A DNA stretch of 33,864 bases from CAYFYJ01 sp964347415. Its GTDB lineage: Archaea > Aenigmatarchaeota > Aenigmatarchaeia > CG10238-14. A program made the translations under genes and the position numbers. Location of the stretch: NCBI GenBank assembly GCA_964347415.1, contig CAYFYJ010000012.1, positions 1 to 33,864 of the forward strand. Reading direction: 5' to 3'. Within the stretch, counting starts at the first letter, position 1; every line of letters begins with the position of its first letter. Below, in pieces: positions 15,362-22,974 of the stretch. The notes beneath the pieces were generated by a model. The model was given only the letters and a program-made list of their open reading frames with translations. It was not told the DNA's origin and ran no database searches.

Positions 15362-17719
15362 ATGCCTGTTAATGAAATTGAGATTCTTGGGAAGACGGAC
15401 GAGGCTTTGTTGAAGATTAGTAAAGACTATCTTCTGGCTTTGAACTTGGAAGAGATGAAAAAGATTCAGGATTATTTTTCTAAGAAAGGAAGGAATCCGA
15501 CTGATGCTGAACTGGAAACTATTGCACAAACTTGGTCTGAACATTGCGTTCATAAGACTTTCAAGGGTATTATAAAAACTCCTGATTTAGAAATAGATGG
15601 ATTGCTGAAAACGTTCATAAGCAAAGCGACAAAAGAATTGAACATGCCATGGTGTAAAGTTGTTTTCAAGGATAATGCCGGTATAGTTGAGTTTGACGAT
15701 AATTACGATATTGCTATGAAAGTTGAAACCCATAATCATCCAACTGCTCTAGATCCTTATGGTGGAGCAGGAACGGGTTCTGGTGGCGTTTTCAGGGATA
15801 TTATGGGGGTTGGAGCGAAACCGATTTTATCTACAGACATTTTATTCTTTGGACCGATAGACCAGCCTCGAGATAAATTACCCAAAGGTGTGATGCACCC
15901 AAAGAGATTGATGAAAGGTGCTGTTGCCGGGATTAGGGACTATGGTAACAAGATGGGTATTCCTACAGCAAATGGTGGGATAGGTTTTGATGAAGGTTAT
16001 ATCGGTAATCCGTTAGTTTATGCTGGTTGTGTTGGTATAATCCCTAAAGGTAAATATATCAAGAGTCCTCAACCTGGAGATGTAATTCTGTTGGTTGGTG
16101 GAAAAACTGGTAGAGATGGAATCCATGGAGTGACGTTTGCTTCTTTGGAGTTGAGCACTGAATCAGAAAAAACTTCTAGCGGAGCAGTTCAAATCGGCAA
16201 CCCAATTGAAGAAAAGAGAGCCTTAGATGCTATCTTGAGAGCCAGAGATGCCGAAAATGGGCCATTATACTCTGCGATAACGGATTGTGGTGGTGGAGGA
16301 TTATCATCAGCAGCTGGAGAAATGGGAAAAGATATCGGAATTATAGTTGATTTAGAAAAAGTTCCTTTAAAATATGCTGGACTTGAACCATGGGAAATCT
16401 GGGTTTCTGAAGCACAAGAGAGAATGCTTTTGGCTATCCCAAAAAAGAACTTAGAAAAAATATTGAAAATATTCGAGAATGAAAACTCTCAGGCCACTGT
16501 TATCGGTGAATTTACTGGAGATAAGAAATTAATTCTAAAATACGATGGAGAAGTTATTGCTGATTTGGATATGGATTTTGTTCATGAGGGTATTCCTAGA
16601 GTCATTAGAAAAGCTGAATGGGAAAAACTTAATTACCCTGAACCTGATTTTCCAGATAAAGACAATCTGACCGAAGATTTGAAAAAAATTTTAAGATCGC
16701 CTAATGTTGCTAGTAAAGAATGGGTTATTAGACAATATGATCATGAAGTTCAAGCAAAGACCACTATAAAACCTTTACAAGGAATAAATTGTGACGGCCC
16801 GGGAGACGCCTGCGTTCTTAAGCCACTTTCTGACAGTTGGCGCGGTATTGTTGTGTCGAATGGTGTTAACCCAAATTACTCTATTGATCCTTATAACATG
16901 ACTTTATCTGCAATAGATGAAGCCATTAGAAACAATATTTGCTGCGGCGGAAGAAGAATAGCGATATTGGATAATTTCAGTTGGGATGATCCAGAAAGAG
17001 AAGATAGTTTAGGTCGATTAGTCGAGGCATGTAGGGGATGTTACGATGGTGCTATGGCTTTTAAAACACCGTTCATTTCTGGAAAGGATAGTCTTTTCAA
17101 TGAATACATCATTGAAGGGGGAAAGAGAATAGCGATTCCCTCAACTTTACTGGTATCTGCAATCGGAATAATTCCTGATATCAGAAAGGCTGTGACTATG
17201 GATTTGAAAGAAGTTGGTAATCCAATTTACATTATCGGAGAAACAAAGGATGAACTCGCTGGTTCGCATTATTACATGATTCATGATTTCAAGGGTAATA
17301 CTATCCCGACTGTTGACTTGAAGAAAGCTAAGAAATCTTTTGATGCTCTGATAGAAGCGATGGATGAAAGATTGGTTAAAGCGTGTCATGATTGTTCTGA
17401 GGGTGGGATTGCTATTACTGCGACCGAGATGGCTTTTGCTGGAGAATTAGGAATGAAGATAGATTTAAAGAAAGTTCCTACTGACTTGAAGAGGAATGAT
17501 AAGATATTGTTCTCTGAATCAAACAGTCGATTCTTAGTCGAAATTGATAAAAATAAACAAGAAGAATTTGAGAAAATCATGGAAGGAAATGTTTTTGCAA
17601 GAATTGGAGAAGTTAGTGCTGATAAGAAACTTGTTGTTATTGGATTGAATGATAAACCAGTTGTTGAAGAAGATGTTAACGAATTGAAGAAAGTTTGGAA
17701 AGGCACGTTTGGTTGGTGA
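15362..17719 (+). CDS. purL: phosphoribosylformylglycinamidine synthase large subunit
   Basis: The ATP-dependent amidation of FGAR to FGAM, with ammonia from PurQ. 785 residues, the small-PurL type that needs PurS and PurQ. It shows TWSEHCVHK near the N-terminus, VETHNHPTALDPYGGAGTG with the conserved His, DGIHGVTFAS, DCGGGGLSSA, CDGPGDACVLKP, GKDSLFNEY and HDCSEGGIA. GGTGAC lies 5 bases before the ATG, within the end of purS, so the genes are translationally coupled. It is followed by three HAD genes and then purQ. Confidence 0.95.
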   Translation: MPVNEIEILGKTDEALLKISKDYLLALNLEEMKKIQDYFSKKGRNPTDAELETIAQTWSEHCVHKTFKGIIKTPDLEIDGLLKTFISKATKELNMPWCKVVFKDNAGIVEFDDNYDIAMKVETHNHPTALDPYGGAGTGSGGVFRDIMGVGAKPILSTDILFFGPIDQPRDKLPKGVMHPKRLMKGAVAGIRDYGNKMGIPTANGGIGFDEGYIGNPLVYAGCVGIIPKGKYIKSPQPGDVILLVGGKTGRDGIHGVTFASLELSTESEKTSSGAVQIGNPIEEKRALDAILRARDAENGPLYSAITDCGGGGLSSAAGEMGKDIGIIVDLEKVPLKYAGLEPWEIWVSEAQERMLLAIPKKNLEKILKIFENENSQATVIGEFTGDKKLILKYDGEVIADLDMDFVHEGIPRVIRKAEWEKLNYPEPDFPDKDNLTEDLKKILRSPNVASKEWVIRQYDHEVQAKTTIKPLQGINCDGPGDACVLKPLSDSWRGIVVSNGVNPNYSIDPYNMTLSAIDEAIRNNICCGGRRIAILDNFSWDDPEREDSLGRLVEACRGCYDGAMAFKTPFISGKDSLFNEYIIEGGKRIAIPSTLLVSAIGIIPDIRKAVTMDLKEVGNPIYIIGETKDELAGSHYYMIHDFKGNTIPTVDLKKAKKSFDALIEAMDERLVKACHDCSEGGIAITATEMAFAGELGMKIDLKKVPTDLKRNDKILFSESNSRFLVEIDKNKQEEFEKIMEGNVFARIGEVSADKKLVVIGLNDKPVVEEDVNELKKVWKGTFGW

Positions 17720-17723
17720 TATT

Positions 17724-18320
17724 ATGATAACTGCAATTATTTTTGATGTAGGGGAAGTATATCTTAAAGGTTTTTTAGGAGTAGAATCTCATTTTAAACC
17801 AATACCAGGAACTAAACCCAGTGAAATTTATCCCAAACTTTTAGGAAAAGAACTTGATTCTCTTTTTCGAGGGAAAATCACTGAAGAAGAATATTGGTCA
17901 AAAATCATTAAAAAGAATAATTGGAAAACTGATGTCGAGTCACTCAAAAAAGCAGCGAGAGAAAACTTTGAAGAAATTGAAGGTATGAGAGAAATAATTG
18001 AAAAGTTGAAAGAAAGAGGTTTTAAGCTTGGATTGCTTTCTGTTCATGCCAAAGAATGGATTGATTATTGTGAGAAAAAATTCGATTATCATAAATTATT
18101 TCATTCTACATTATATTCTTTTGAAGTCGGATTAAGAAAACCAGAAAAAAGAATATATGAGTTGCTTCTTAAGAAATTGGGTTTAAAACCTGAAGAATGT
18201 ATTTTCATAGATGATAAGCTAAAAAATCTTGTTGCTGCTGAAGAATTGGACATGAAAACTATACATTTTAAAAATGCTAGTCAACTTGAAAATGAATTAA
18301 GAAAGGTGGGAGTATTATGA
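17724..18320 (+). CDS. HAD-superfamily hydrolase 1
   Basis: 198 residues from the ATG at 17724, which follows GGTGATATT; the ATG at 17709 lies inside purL. HAD motifs: IIFDVGEV (Asp8 nucleophile, but Gly10 where the second, acid/base Asp usually lies), LLSVHA (motif II), RKPEKRIY (motif III Lys) and CIFIDDKLKN (motif IV). The cap is small and alpha-helical, subclass I. The missing second Asp occurs in some relatives (IFDVGGV type), so activity is uncertain. It resembles the next gene in order of motifs and probably arose by duplication. Its stop overlaps the next ATG (ATGA). Confidence 0.8.
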   Translation: MITAIIFDVGEVYLKGFLGVESHFKPIPGTKPSEIYPKLLGKELDSLFRGKITEEEYWSKIIKKNNWKTDVESLKKAARENFEEIEGMREIIEKLKERGFKLGLLSVHAKEWIDYCEKKFDYHKLFHSTLYSFEVGLRKPEKRIYELLLKKLGLKPEECIFIDDKLKNLVAAEELDMKTIHFKNASQLENELRKVGVL

Positions 18321-18913
18321 TAAAAGCAGTTACATTTGACTTAGATGGCGTTTACTTCAAAGGAAAGATGGAATTTATCATAAATGTCTCCAAAAGATTT
18401 AACATTGACAAAGAGTCATTCTACCGATTTTTCACGAATAGCGAATTTTATATGAGGTATAAGCGAGGGGAGATTTCTAAGGATGAATTTTGGAATGAAG
18501 TTATTGAAAAATTTCATATTAACTCTACAACAGAAGAATTGCTCAAAATACTCAAAGAAGGTTATGTTACTTATCCAAAAACAGTTGAACTGGTAAGAAA
18601 ATTGAAAAAAAATGGTATCAAGACGATAGTTTGTTCTAACAATTTTAAAGAAAGGATCGACATTCTTCAAGAAAAATTTGATTTTTTAAAAGATTTTGAT
18701 TTTGTGATTTTTTCACATGAACATGGTATGCTCAAACCAGTTTTGTTCAAGAAAGTTATAGAAATATCAGGGCTTAAACCTGAAGAAATTGTTATTGTTG
18801 ATGATAGTAAAAGAAGTATTGAAAGTGCGGAAAGGGATGGTTTTAGAACGATTTATTGTGAAAATCCAGATAAGATTAAAACTCAATTAAAGCAATTAGG
18901 GGTGTTATTATGA
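18317..18913 (+). CDS. HAD-superfamily hydrolase 2
   Basis: 198 residues, with a complete motif I VTFDLDGVYF (Asp8, Asp10), motif II IVCSNNF, motif III LKPVLFKKV and motif IV IVIVDDSKRS. Subclass I cap. The start is preceded by GGTGGGAG and overlaps the stop of HAD 1 by 4 bases. A small-molecule phosphatase is the best general prediction; being between purL and purQ, a nucleotide or phosphoribosyl intermediate is a reasonable candidate substrate, but this is inference. Confidence 0.82.
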   Translation: MIKAVTFDLDGVYFKGKMEFIINVSKRFNIDKESFYRFFTNSEFYMRYKRGEISKDEFWNEVIEKFHINSTTEELLKILKEGYVTYPKTVELVRKLKKNGIKTIVCSNNFKERIDILQEKFDFLKDFDFVIFSHEHGMLKPVLFKKVIEISGLKPEEIVIVDDSKRSIESAERDGFRTIYCENPDKIKTQLKQLGVLL

Positions 18914-19557
18914 TAAAGGCAGTAATCTTTGACATGGATGGTGTGGTTGTCAAAACTGGTTCAATACACCATATTGGTGAAAAAACGGTCCTCAAAGAAA
19001 TCGGAATTAACCTAACATTGCAAGAAATCGAAACTTATGCTGGTGTTGCTGCAGAAGTGTATTTTAAGGACATCCTTAAGAAACGTAACAAGTCTGCTAA
19101 CATCAAAGAACTCGTTGAAAAAAAGTATAAAATTGTGTATGATATTTTGGAAGATGGTATTCCTGTTATTCCTGGAGCATTAGAATTGATCCGATCATTA
19201 AAGAAAAATAATATAAAAGTTGCATTGGCATCTGGGTCTCCCAGAAAATTTGTAGATTTTATCGTATCAAAACTAAACCTAAAAGAAGTTTTTGATGCGA
19301 CCATTAGTTTAAATGAAATAACCAATAGTAAACCAGATCCTGAAATATTTCTGCTAGCGGCTAAGAAAATGAACATGGGTCCGAAAGACTCCTTAGTTAT
19401 CGAAGATGCTCATTTTGGTGTTCTAGCCGCTAAAAAGGCGGGAATGAAATGTATAGGTTTTATTAACAAAGATAGTGGGGACCAAGATTTATCTAAAGCT
19501 GATCTAATCGTTGATGATTTTAATGAATTGAGTGTAGATAAAATTCAAAATTTGTGA
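18910..19557 (+). CDS. HAD-superfamily hydrolase 3 (beta-phosphoglucomutase/phosphatase-like)
   Basis: 215 residues with VIFDMDGVVV (Asp8, Asp10), VALASGSPRKF (motif II), NSKPDPEIFLLAAKKM (motif III) and SLVIEDAHFGVLAAKKAGMKCIGF (motif IV). The GSPRK and EDAxxGVxAAKxAGM signatures are those of the beta-phosphoglucomutase/phosphatase branch. It overlaps HAD 2 by 4 bases (ATGA) with GGGGTG before the start. It is a different branch from HAD 1 and HAD 2, so not a simple triplication. purQ follows 4 bases later. Confidence 0.85.
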   Translation: MIKAVIFDMDGVVVKTGSIHHIGEKTVLKEIGINLTLQEIETYAGVAAEVYFKDILKKRNKSANIKELVEKKYKIVYDILEDGIPVIPGALELIRSLKKNNIKVALASGSPRKFVDFIVSKLNLKEVFDATISLNEITNSKPDPEIFLLAAKKMNMGPKDSLVIEDAHFGVLAAKKAGMKCIGFINKDSGDQDLSKADLIVDDFNELSVDKIQNL

Positions 19558-19561
19558 TATC

Positions 19562-20338
19562 ATGGAAGTTAAAACAATCGTATTAAGGGTTGATGGAACA
19601 AACTGCGACGAAGAGACAGTGATAGCCTTTCAGAAGGCAGGATCAACAGTAGATTTAGTTCACATGAACGAATTGAAAAGAAAAGAAAAATCATTGGAAG
19701 ATTATCAAATCTTGTGCATTCCTGGAGGGTTCGCTTACGGCGACGATATAGCAGCAGGAAAGATATTCGCCATCTTACTCAAGTACATGTTGAGTCAAGA
19801 CGTTAAGAAGTTTATTGAACAAGGAAAATTAGTCTTTGGTATTTGTAACGGTTTTCAAGTCCTAGCTAAGACTGGGTTATTGCCTGGGTCAAATGGAATG
19901 AAACAAGAAACCACTCTCGCTTCCAATGACTGTGGATACTTTCAAGATAGATGGATTTACATGAAACACGAGAATAAGGGAAAATGTGTCTTCACTAAGG
20001 GGATAAAAGAAATCATTTATATTCCTGTTAACCATGGTGAGGGAAAGTTTGTTGCTGATAGAAATGTTATCCGACGACTTGAAGAGAACGATCAGATTGT
20101 TTTCAAGTACATCGATCCCGACGGTAATTATGCTGGTTTTCCTTGGAATCCTAACGGTTCGATAGATAACATAGCTGGTATCTGTAATCCAGAAGGGAAT
20201 GTGTTTGGTTTGATGCCGCATCCTGAGAAGTTTATCCATAAGTGGATGCATCCCTATTGGACTAGGAATAATTTATCAGAAGAGGGAGATGGGTTTAGGA
20301 TTTTTAGGAACGCAGTTGAATTTGCTAAGAAGTTATGA
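19562..20338 (+). CDS. purQ: FGAM synthase glutaminase subunit
   Basis: The class I glutamine amidotransferase that feeds ammonia to PurL. 258 residues, with GGFAYGDDI, the nucleophile Cys95 in GICNGFQVL, and His220/Glu222 in MPHPEK completing the triad. GTGATATC precedes the ATG. It completes the PurS-PurL-PurQ set, separated from purL only by the three coupled HAD genes. Confidence 0.95.
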   Translation: MEVKTIVLRVDGTNCDEETVIAFQKAGSTVDLVHMNELKRKEKSLEDYQILCIPGGFAYGDDIAAGKIFAILLKYMLSQDVKKFIEQGKLVFGICNGFQVLAKTGLLPGSNGMKQETTLASNDCGYFQDRWIYMKHENKGKCVFTKGIKEIIYIPVNHGEGKFVADRNVIRRLEENDQIVFKYIDPDGNYAGFPWNPNGSIDNIAGICNPEGNVFGLMPHPEKFIHKWMHPYWTRNNLSEEGDGFRIFRNAVEFAKKL

Positions 20339-20373
20339 TCTACCGTATCTAATCTTCAAAAAGTAGAGATTGT

Positions 20374-20808
20374 TTAAGTCACATAAGTAGCAATTGGATT
20401 TTTTCCTGCTTTAATCTCTTCGAGTTCTTTTAATGCATGACCGAGAGTGATGGGACTATGAACTCTATTTTCTCTATAACATTCTCCACTCGCGCATTCT
20501 ACTAAAAAAACTATCTCATAAAAAGGAACTACACCGACTGGAAGACCTACTTGATCAAAAGAACCGATATTGCCTCCTGGTGGAAGATGATGGACTCCTA
20601 AATGTGGTATTGTATCATATTTCTTTTTATCTATTCTTTCAGAAGGAGTAAACGTACCATTACAACCACATTTTTGGCATGTAAAATATCGTTTTTTTGA
20701 AAGGAGATAAGACCCCCCTCCATAAACAGCATTAAGACGTTCGAATAATTTCTTCCCTTTTAATAAAAATATCAAATCCGCTTCTGATAATTCACTCATA
20801 TCTGTCAT
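20374..20808 (-). CDS. unknown protein with four-cysteine metal-site pattern
   Basis: 144 residues. CQKCGC and, about 70 residues later, CASGEC make a plausible split zinc site. Between them lie HLGVHHLPPGG and a hydrophobic strand-rich segment (GLPVGVVPFYEIVFLVE). No family recognised. The first ATG is at 20808, but the TATA-like ATTTAAATC (20830-20822) is about 28 bases before the in-frame ATG at 20799, so translation may begin at MSELSEADLIF. It converges with purQ and shares its strand with the 274-residue gene upstream, which has its own TATA-like box. Confidence 0.6.
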   Translation of the reverse strand: MTDMSELSEADLIFLLKGKKLFERLNAVYGGGSYLLSKKRYFTCQKCGCNGTFTPSERIDKKKYDTIPHLGVHHLPPGGNIGSFDQVGLPVGVVPFYEIVFLVECASGECYRENRVHSPITLGHALKELEEIKAGKNPIATYVT

Positions 20809-20845
20809 AAGATTCTTAAAGATTTAAATAACGCAGTAACTAATT

Positions 20846-21670
20846 TCATGAAAAAAGGACTTGTTCTACTACATTAGACATAATATCATAATCCTGTTCA
20901 TGAACTTCCCTAGTTTCTTCCACTATTGGCTTGCCTATGGGCAGCTTATTTTGAGGACCAATAAACTTTATTTGCCCACCCATTACATAAAAATCCCCCA
21001 TACCTGTTTTTTTAAGTTGTTGAAACCTTTCTTTAATTTCTTCAGAATTCACATTTTTTGGTACTGGAGAGATTTTTTTCCTATCGAATTTCTTGGGATA
21101 TAAAAAAACACTTGTTTCCACCACATCAACTGGCTCAAAATCAACAACTCTATACGTTGCCAAAAGCAATTTGTACAACTCGTTTGTTTGCTCTATTAAC
21201 ATCTGTATGTTAGTACAGTAAGTTGACTCTCCATGGGTTATGAGAGAAACAGGAACACCCTCTTTCAGCCTTCTCGGTTTTGGGGGGTCCTTTCCTAAAA
21301 CTTCCCTTGGTACTATTCCTTGAACTCGGTGTAATGCATCTATGAACCGATAAATTGGAACTCCATCTAAAACTGCATTATATGGTTCCTTTAGAAAAAC
21401 AAAGAGATGAAGTTTAAAGATATCATATTCATCAGGGCCCCAGCAAATACGACCTTTTTCTCCTAATTTTTCTTCTAATAAATCATAGATTGTCAAGGCG
21501 GATTCTGAACAAGTCCATCCATACTCTTTGGGGTTGTTACGTTTGAGTTTTACAAAATAACCATGTGCACCTTGAAAGATTGAACCCATTAATTGGGTTT
21601 TAAATCCATATTTTTCAGGTGGTAGTCTTTCTCGAACCAAAGGTTCGAGCTCTGATAATTGAGACGGCAT
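20846..21670 (-). CDS. unknown protein, possibly a papain-fold cysteine enzyme
   Basis: 274 residues, cytoplasmic by composition. The order Cys (GWTCSESALTIYDLLEE), then His (FKLHLFVFLKEPYN), then Asp (AVLDGVPIYR) is that of transglutaminase/papain-fold catalytic triads, in which a Cys caps a helix and the His and Asp lie on neighbouring strands. That is pattern recognition only. The C-terminal half has charged helices and no motif I know. A TATA-like run (AATTTTTAAA, 21691-21700) lies about 27 bases before the ATG, so the transcript is probably leaderless. Confidence 0.6.
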   Translation of the reverse strand: MPSQLSELEPLVRERLPPEKYGFKTQLMGSIFQGAHGYFVKLKRNNPKEYGWTCSESALTIYDLLEEKLGEKGRICWGPDEYDIFKLHLFVFLKEPYNAVLDGVPIYRFIDALHRVQGIVPREVLGKDPPKPRRLKEGVPVSLITHGESTYCTNIQMLIEQTNELYKLLLATYRVVDFEPVDVVETSVFLYPKKFDRKKISPVPKNVNSEEIKERFQQLKKTGMGDFYVMGGQIKFIGPQNKLPIGKPIVEETREVHEQDYDIMSNVVEQVLFS

Positions 21671-21887
21671 GAATAAACTAACTTAGTTAAAATTTTTAAA
21701 CTAATTTCCCCTTACCGGAAGGTATTTAAAGTTTTCATTCCTATTCTTCTGATACTTTGTCACCATTTAATGTTCACAAAACTCACAACATAAATAATTG
21801 GTCAAGATCGAAAAGAAGGATGAAATCTTGTCTGATACATACAAAAAAACATAGGAAATCTGGTTAGAGTGTATTATATCATTCTGA

Positions 21888-22166
21888 ATTTTACTGTATC
21901 TTCAGTGTCTTTACAGTTACTGGGACTTAAAACTGATCGTACGAAATCAAGCTGAACATAGAGAAAGAAAAGGGAAAGAAGTCCCAAAACGACGAGAGAG
22001 AAAGGAGATCTCCACGAAGAGAGAGAAGGGAGAGAAGACACAGGACCTGTGGGACGCATTAGCGGATGATCTAGGTTCTTCCAAAGAGAGTACAGTCACT
22101 GAAATAAAAACAGTGCACCCCTACATCTGCCAAATCTACGACGACGGGAAGAAAGGACACCAATGA
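21888..22166 (+). pseudogene. open frame without a start codon, possible gene remnant
   Basis: After a TGA at 21885 the frame stays open for 92 codons to a TGA at 22164. There is no ATG or TTG and only one late GTG (codon 76). The middle is Arg/Lys/Glu-rich from the purine tract, but the end (LWDALADDLGSSKESTVTEI, then HPYICQIYDDGKKGHQ) reads like normal protein. Either a decayed gene that has lost its 5' end, or chance openness. No family recognised. Confidence 0.25.
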
Positions 22167-22195
22167 TTCGGTGCTTAAACATTGTGTAGGGATAA

Positions 22196-22227
22196 AAAAA
22201 CGAGAGAGAGGAAAAACGAGAGAGAGG
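22196..22227 (+). repeat. two adjacent copies of a 16-bp unit
   Basis: AAAAACGAGAGAGAGG occurs at 22196-22211 and again at 22212-22227 without a gap. The second copy runs into TGA to form the GAGGTGA ribosome-binding site of the next gene. Confidence 0.9.
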
Positions 22228-22234
22228 TGAAAAC

Positions 22235-22525
22235 ATGGGAAAGGGAACACTACTGGGAATCTTCGCTGTTTGCATGGCCCTGAGCATTGTTGTAACGCCA
22301 TACATTACTAATGCTATCACCGGTAACCAAGGCAGTGAAACAAGTAAACCAACGATAAACGAGACTAACCCAAACAACAAAGGAAGTCATGAACACAACA
22401 ACGAGGGAATTTCAATAATAGTTAGTGAAGGTGTCTCAAAAACTATCGTATATAGTATCTTAGGTGGTCTTGTCATCTTCATTGTCGTCTGTGCTACATA
22501 CCTCTACTTTAAACCAAAGGATTAG
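22235..22525 (+). CDS. small membrane protein with polar Asn/Thr-rich loop
   Basis: 96 residues: a hydrophobic N-terminal helix (about 5-27), an outer loop rich in Asn, Thr, Ser and His with NETN as a glycosylation site, and a C-terminal helix (about 70-92) ending in a short basic tail. A near-perfect ribosome-binding site (GAGGTGA) lies 4 bases before the ATG. I recognise no family; the GC- and purine-rich surroundings differ from the purine genes, so it could belong to an integrated element. The frame continues for 35 sense codons after its TAG stop. Confidence 0.6.
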   Translation: MGKGTLLGIFAVCMALSIVVTPYITNAITGNQGSETSKPTINETNPNNKGSHEHNNEGISIIVSEGVSKTIVYSILGGLVIFIVVCATYLYFKPKD

Positions 22526-22528
22526 GCC

Positions 22529-22836
22529 AAAGAAGGTCCCAGAAGAGTAGCATCAGCAGATGAAACATCCGAAGAAATTCAACCAAAGCATCTGATAAGG
22601 AAAACCTCTTTCGTTAAGCTAGAGTGTTGCTAATCTCTCTAGCATAATAGTACACCCCTGACATGATGATAGTTGTCCTGATGATCTTTCTTTGAAAGGT
22701 AAGGATGACGAACACACCAATCGGGAACATGGCAGAAGTGAATAGATGATGAGCTTCTGGTTGTGTACGCCTGTTGAAGTCATGATTCACGACTATACTG
22801 CGGGGTGTAAACTCTCCTCTTTTTCTTTTTCTTTCA
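22529..22836 (+). ncRNA. candidate structured RNA
   Basis: The plus strand can form a set of helices. Domain A: 22529-22537 with 22604-22611 (one bulge), enclosing 22557-22562 with 22589-22594. A hairpin 22618-22624 with 22637-22643 (GCTAGAG/CTCTAGC). Domain C: closing stem TACACCCC (22651-22658) with GGGGTGTA (22802-22809), inside it ATAGTTGT (22669-22676) with ACGACTAT (22789-22796), the hairpin ATCTTTC/GAAAGGT (22684-22700), and 22712-22717 with 22760-22766 stacked on CAGAAG/CTTCTG (22733-22759). Two U-G pairs work only on the plus strand. A T-rich terminator follows directly. I do not see RNase P or SRP RNA signature motifs, so its identity is open. Confidence 0.45.
22812..22836 (+). terminator. 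T-rich terminator
   Basis: CTCTCCTCTTTTTCTTTTTC and a few further pyrimidines follow the closing stem of the candidate RNA at once. Long interrupted T tracts are efficient archaeal terminators. Confidence 0.6.
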
Positions 22837-22974
22837 ATAATGTCTATACATTTAAGTATATATTAATTCTAGAGGAAACTTTAAGAACCTTGTGTTAAAA
22901 TAATAATAAGATGTCTAAAAGACCTACGCCTTAATTCTGTTCCTGGATTTTATCTAAACTTAGGAGGTTGTTTT

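Larger units (their letters stand above)
21671..22234. other. 564-bp gene-poor stretch
   Basis: It holds the leaderless promoter of the minus-strand gene at its left end, a plus-strand TATA-like box near 21721-21730 with no long ORF after it, a purine-rich tract (about 21958-22035) containing the palindrome GGAGATCTCC (22007-22016), a start-less open frame (21888-22166) and a 16-bp tandem repeat (22196-22227). Confidence 0.5.

Noticed and set aside
22071..22380. Minus-strand ORFs opposite the small membrane protein
   Set aside because: They are antisense to the gene at 22235, which has a strong ribosome-binding site; their sequences are Phe/Ser/Pro-rich as expected from the complement of a purine-rich strand.
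22661..22760. C/D box sRNA because of several TGATGA and CTGA words
   Set aside because: The boxes do not have the C-D'-C'-D order and spacing, and they lie inside helices of a larger fold.
22529..22836. Candidate RNA as RNase P RNA or SRP RNA
   Set aside because: I could not find the RNase P conserved regions (GGAAAGTCC-type and CGGCTTA-type) or the SRP S-domain GGAA-loop/AGCAG motif, so I leave the identity open.
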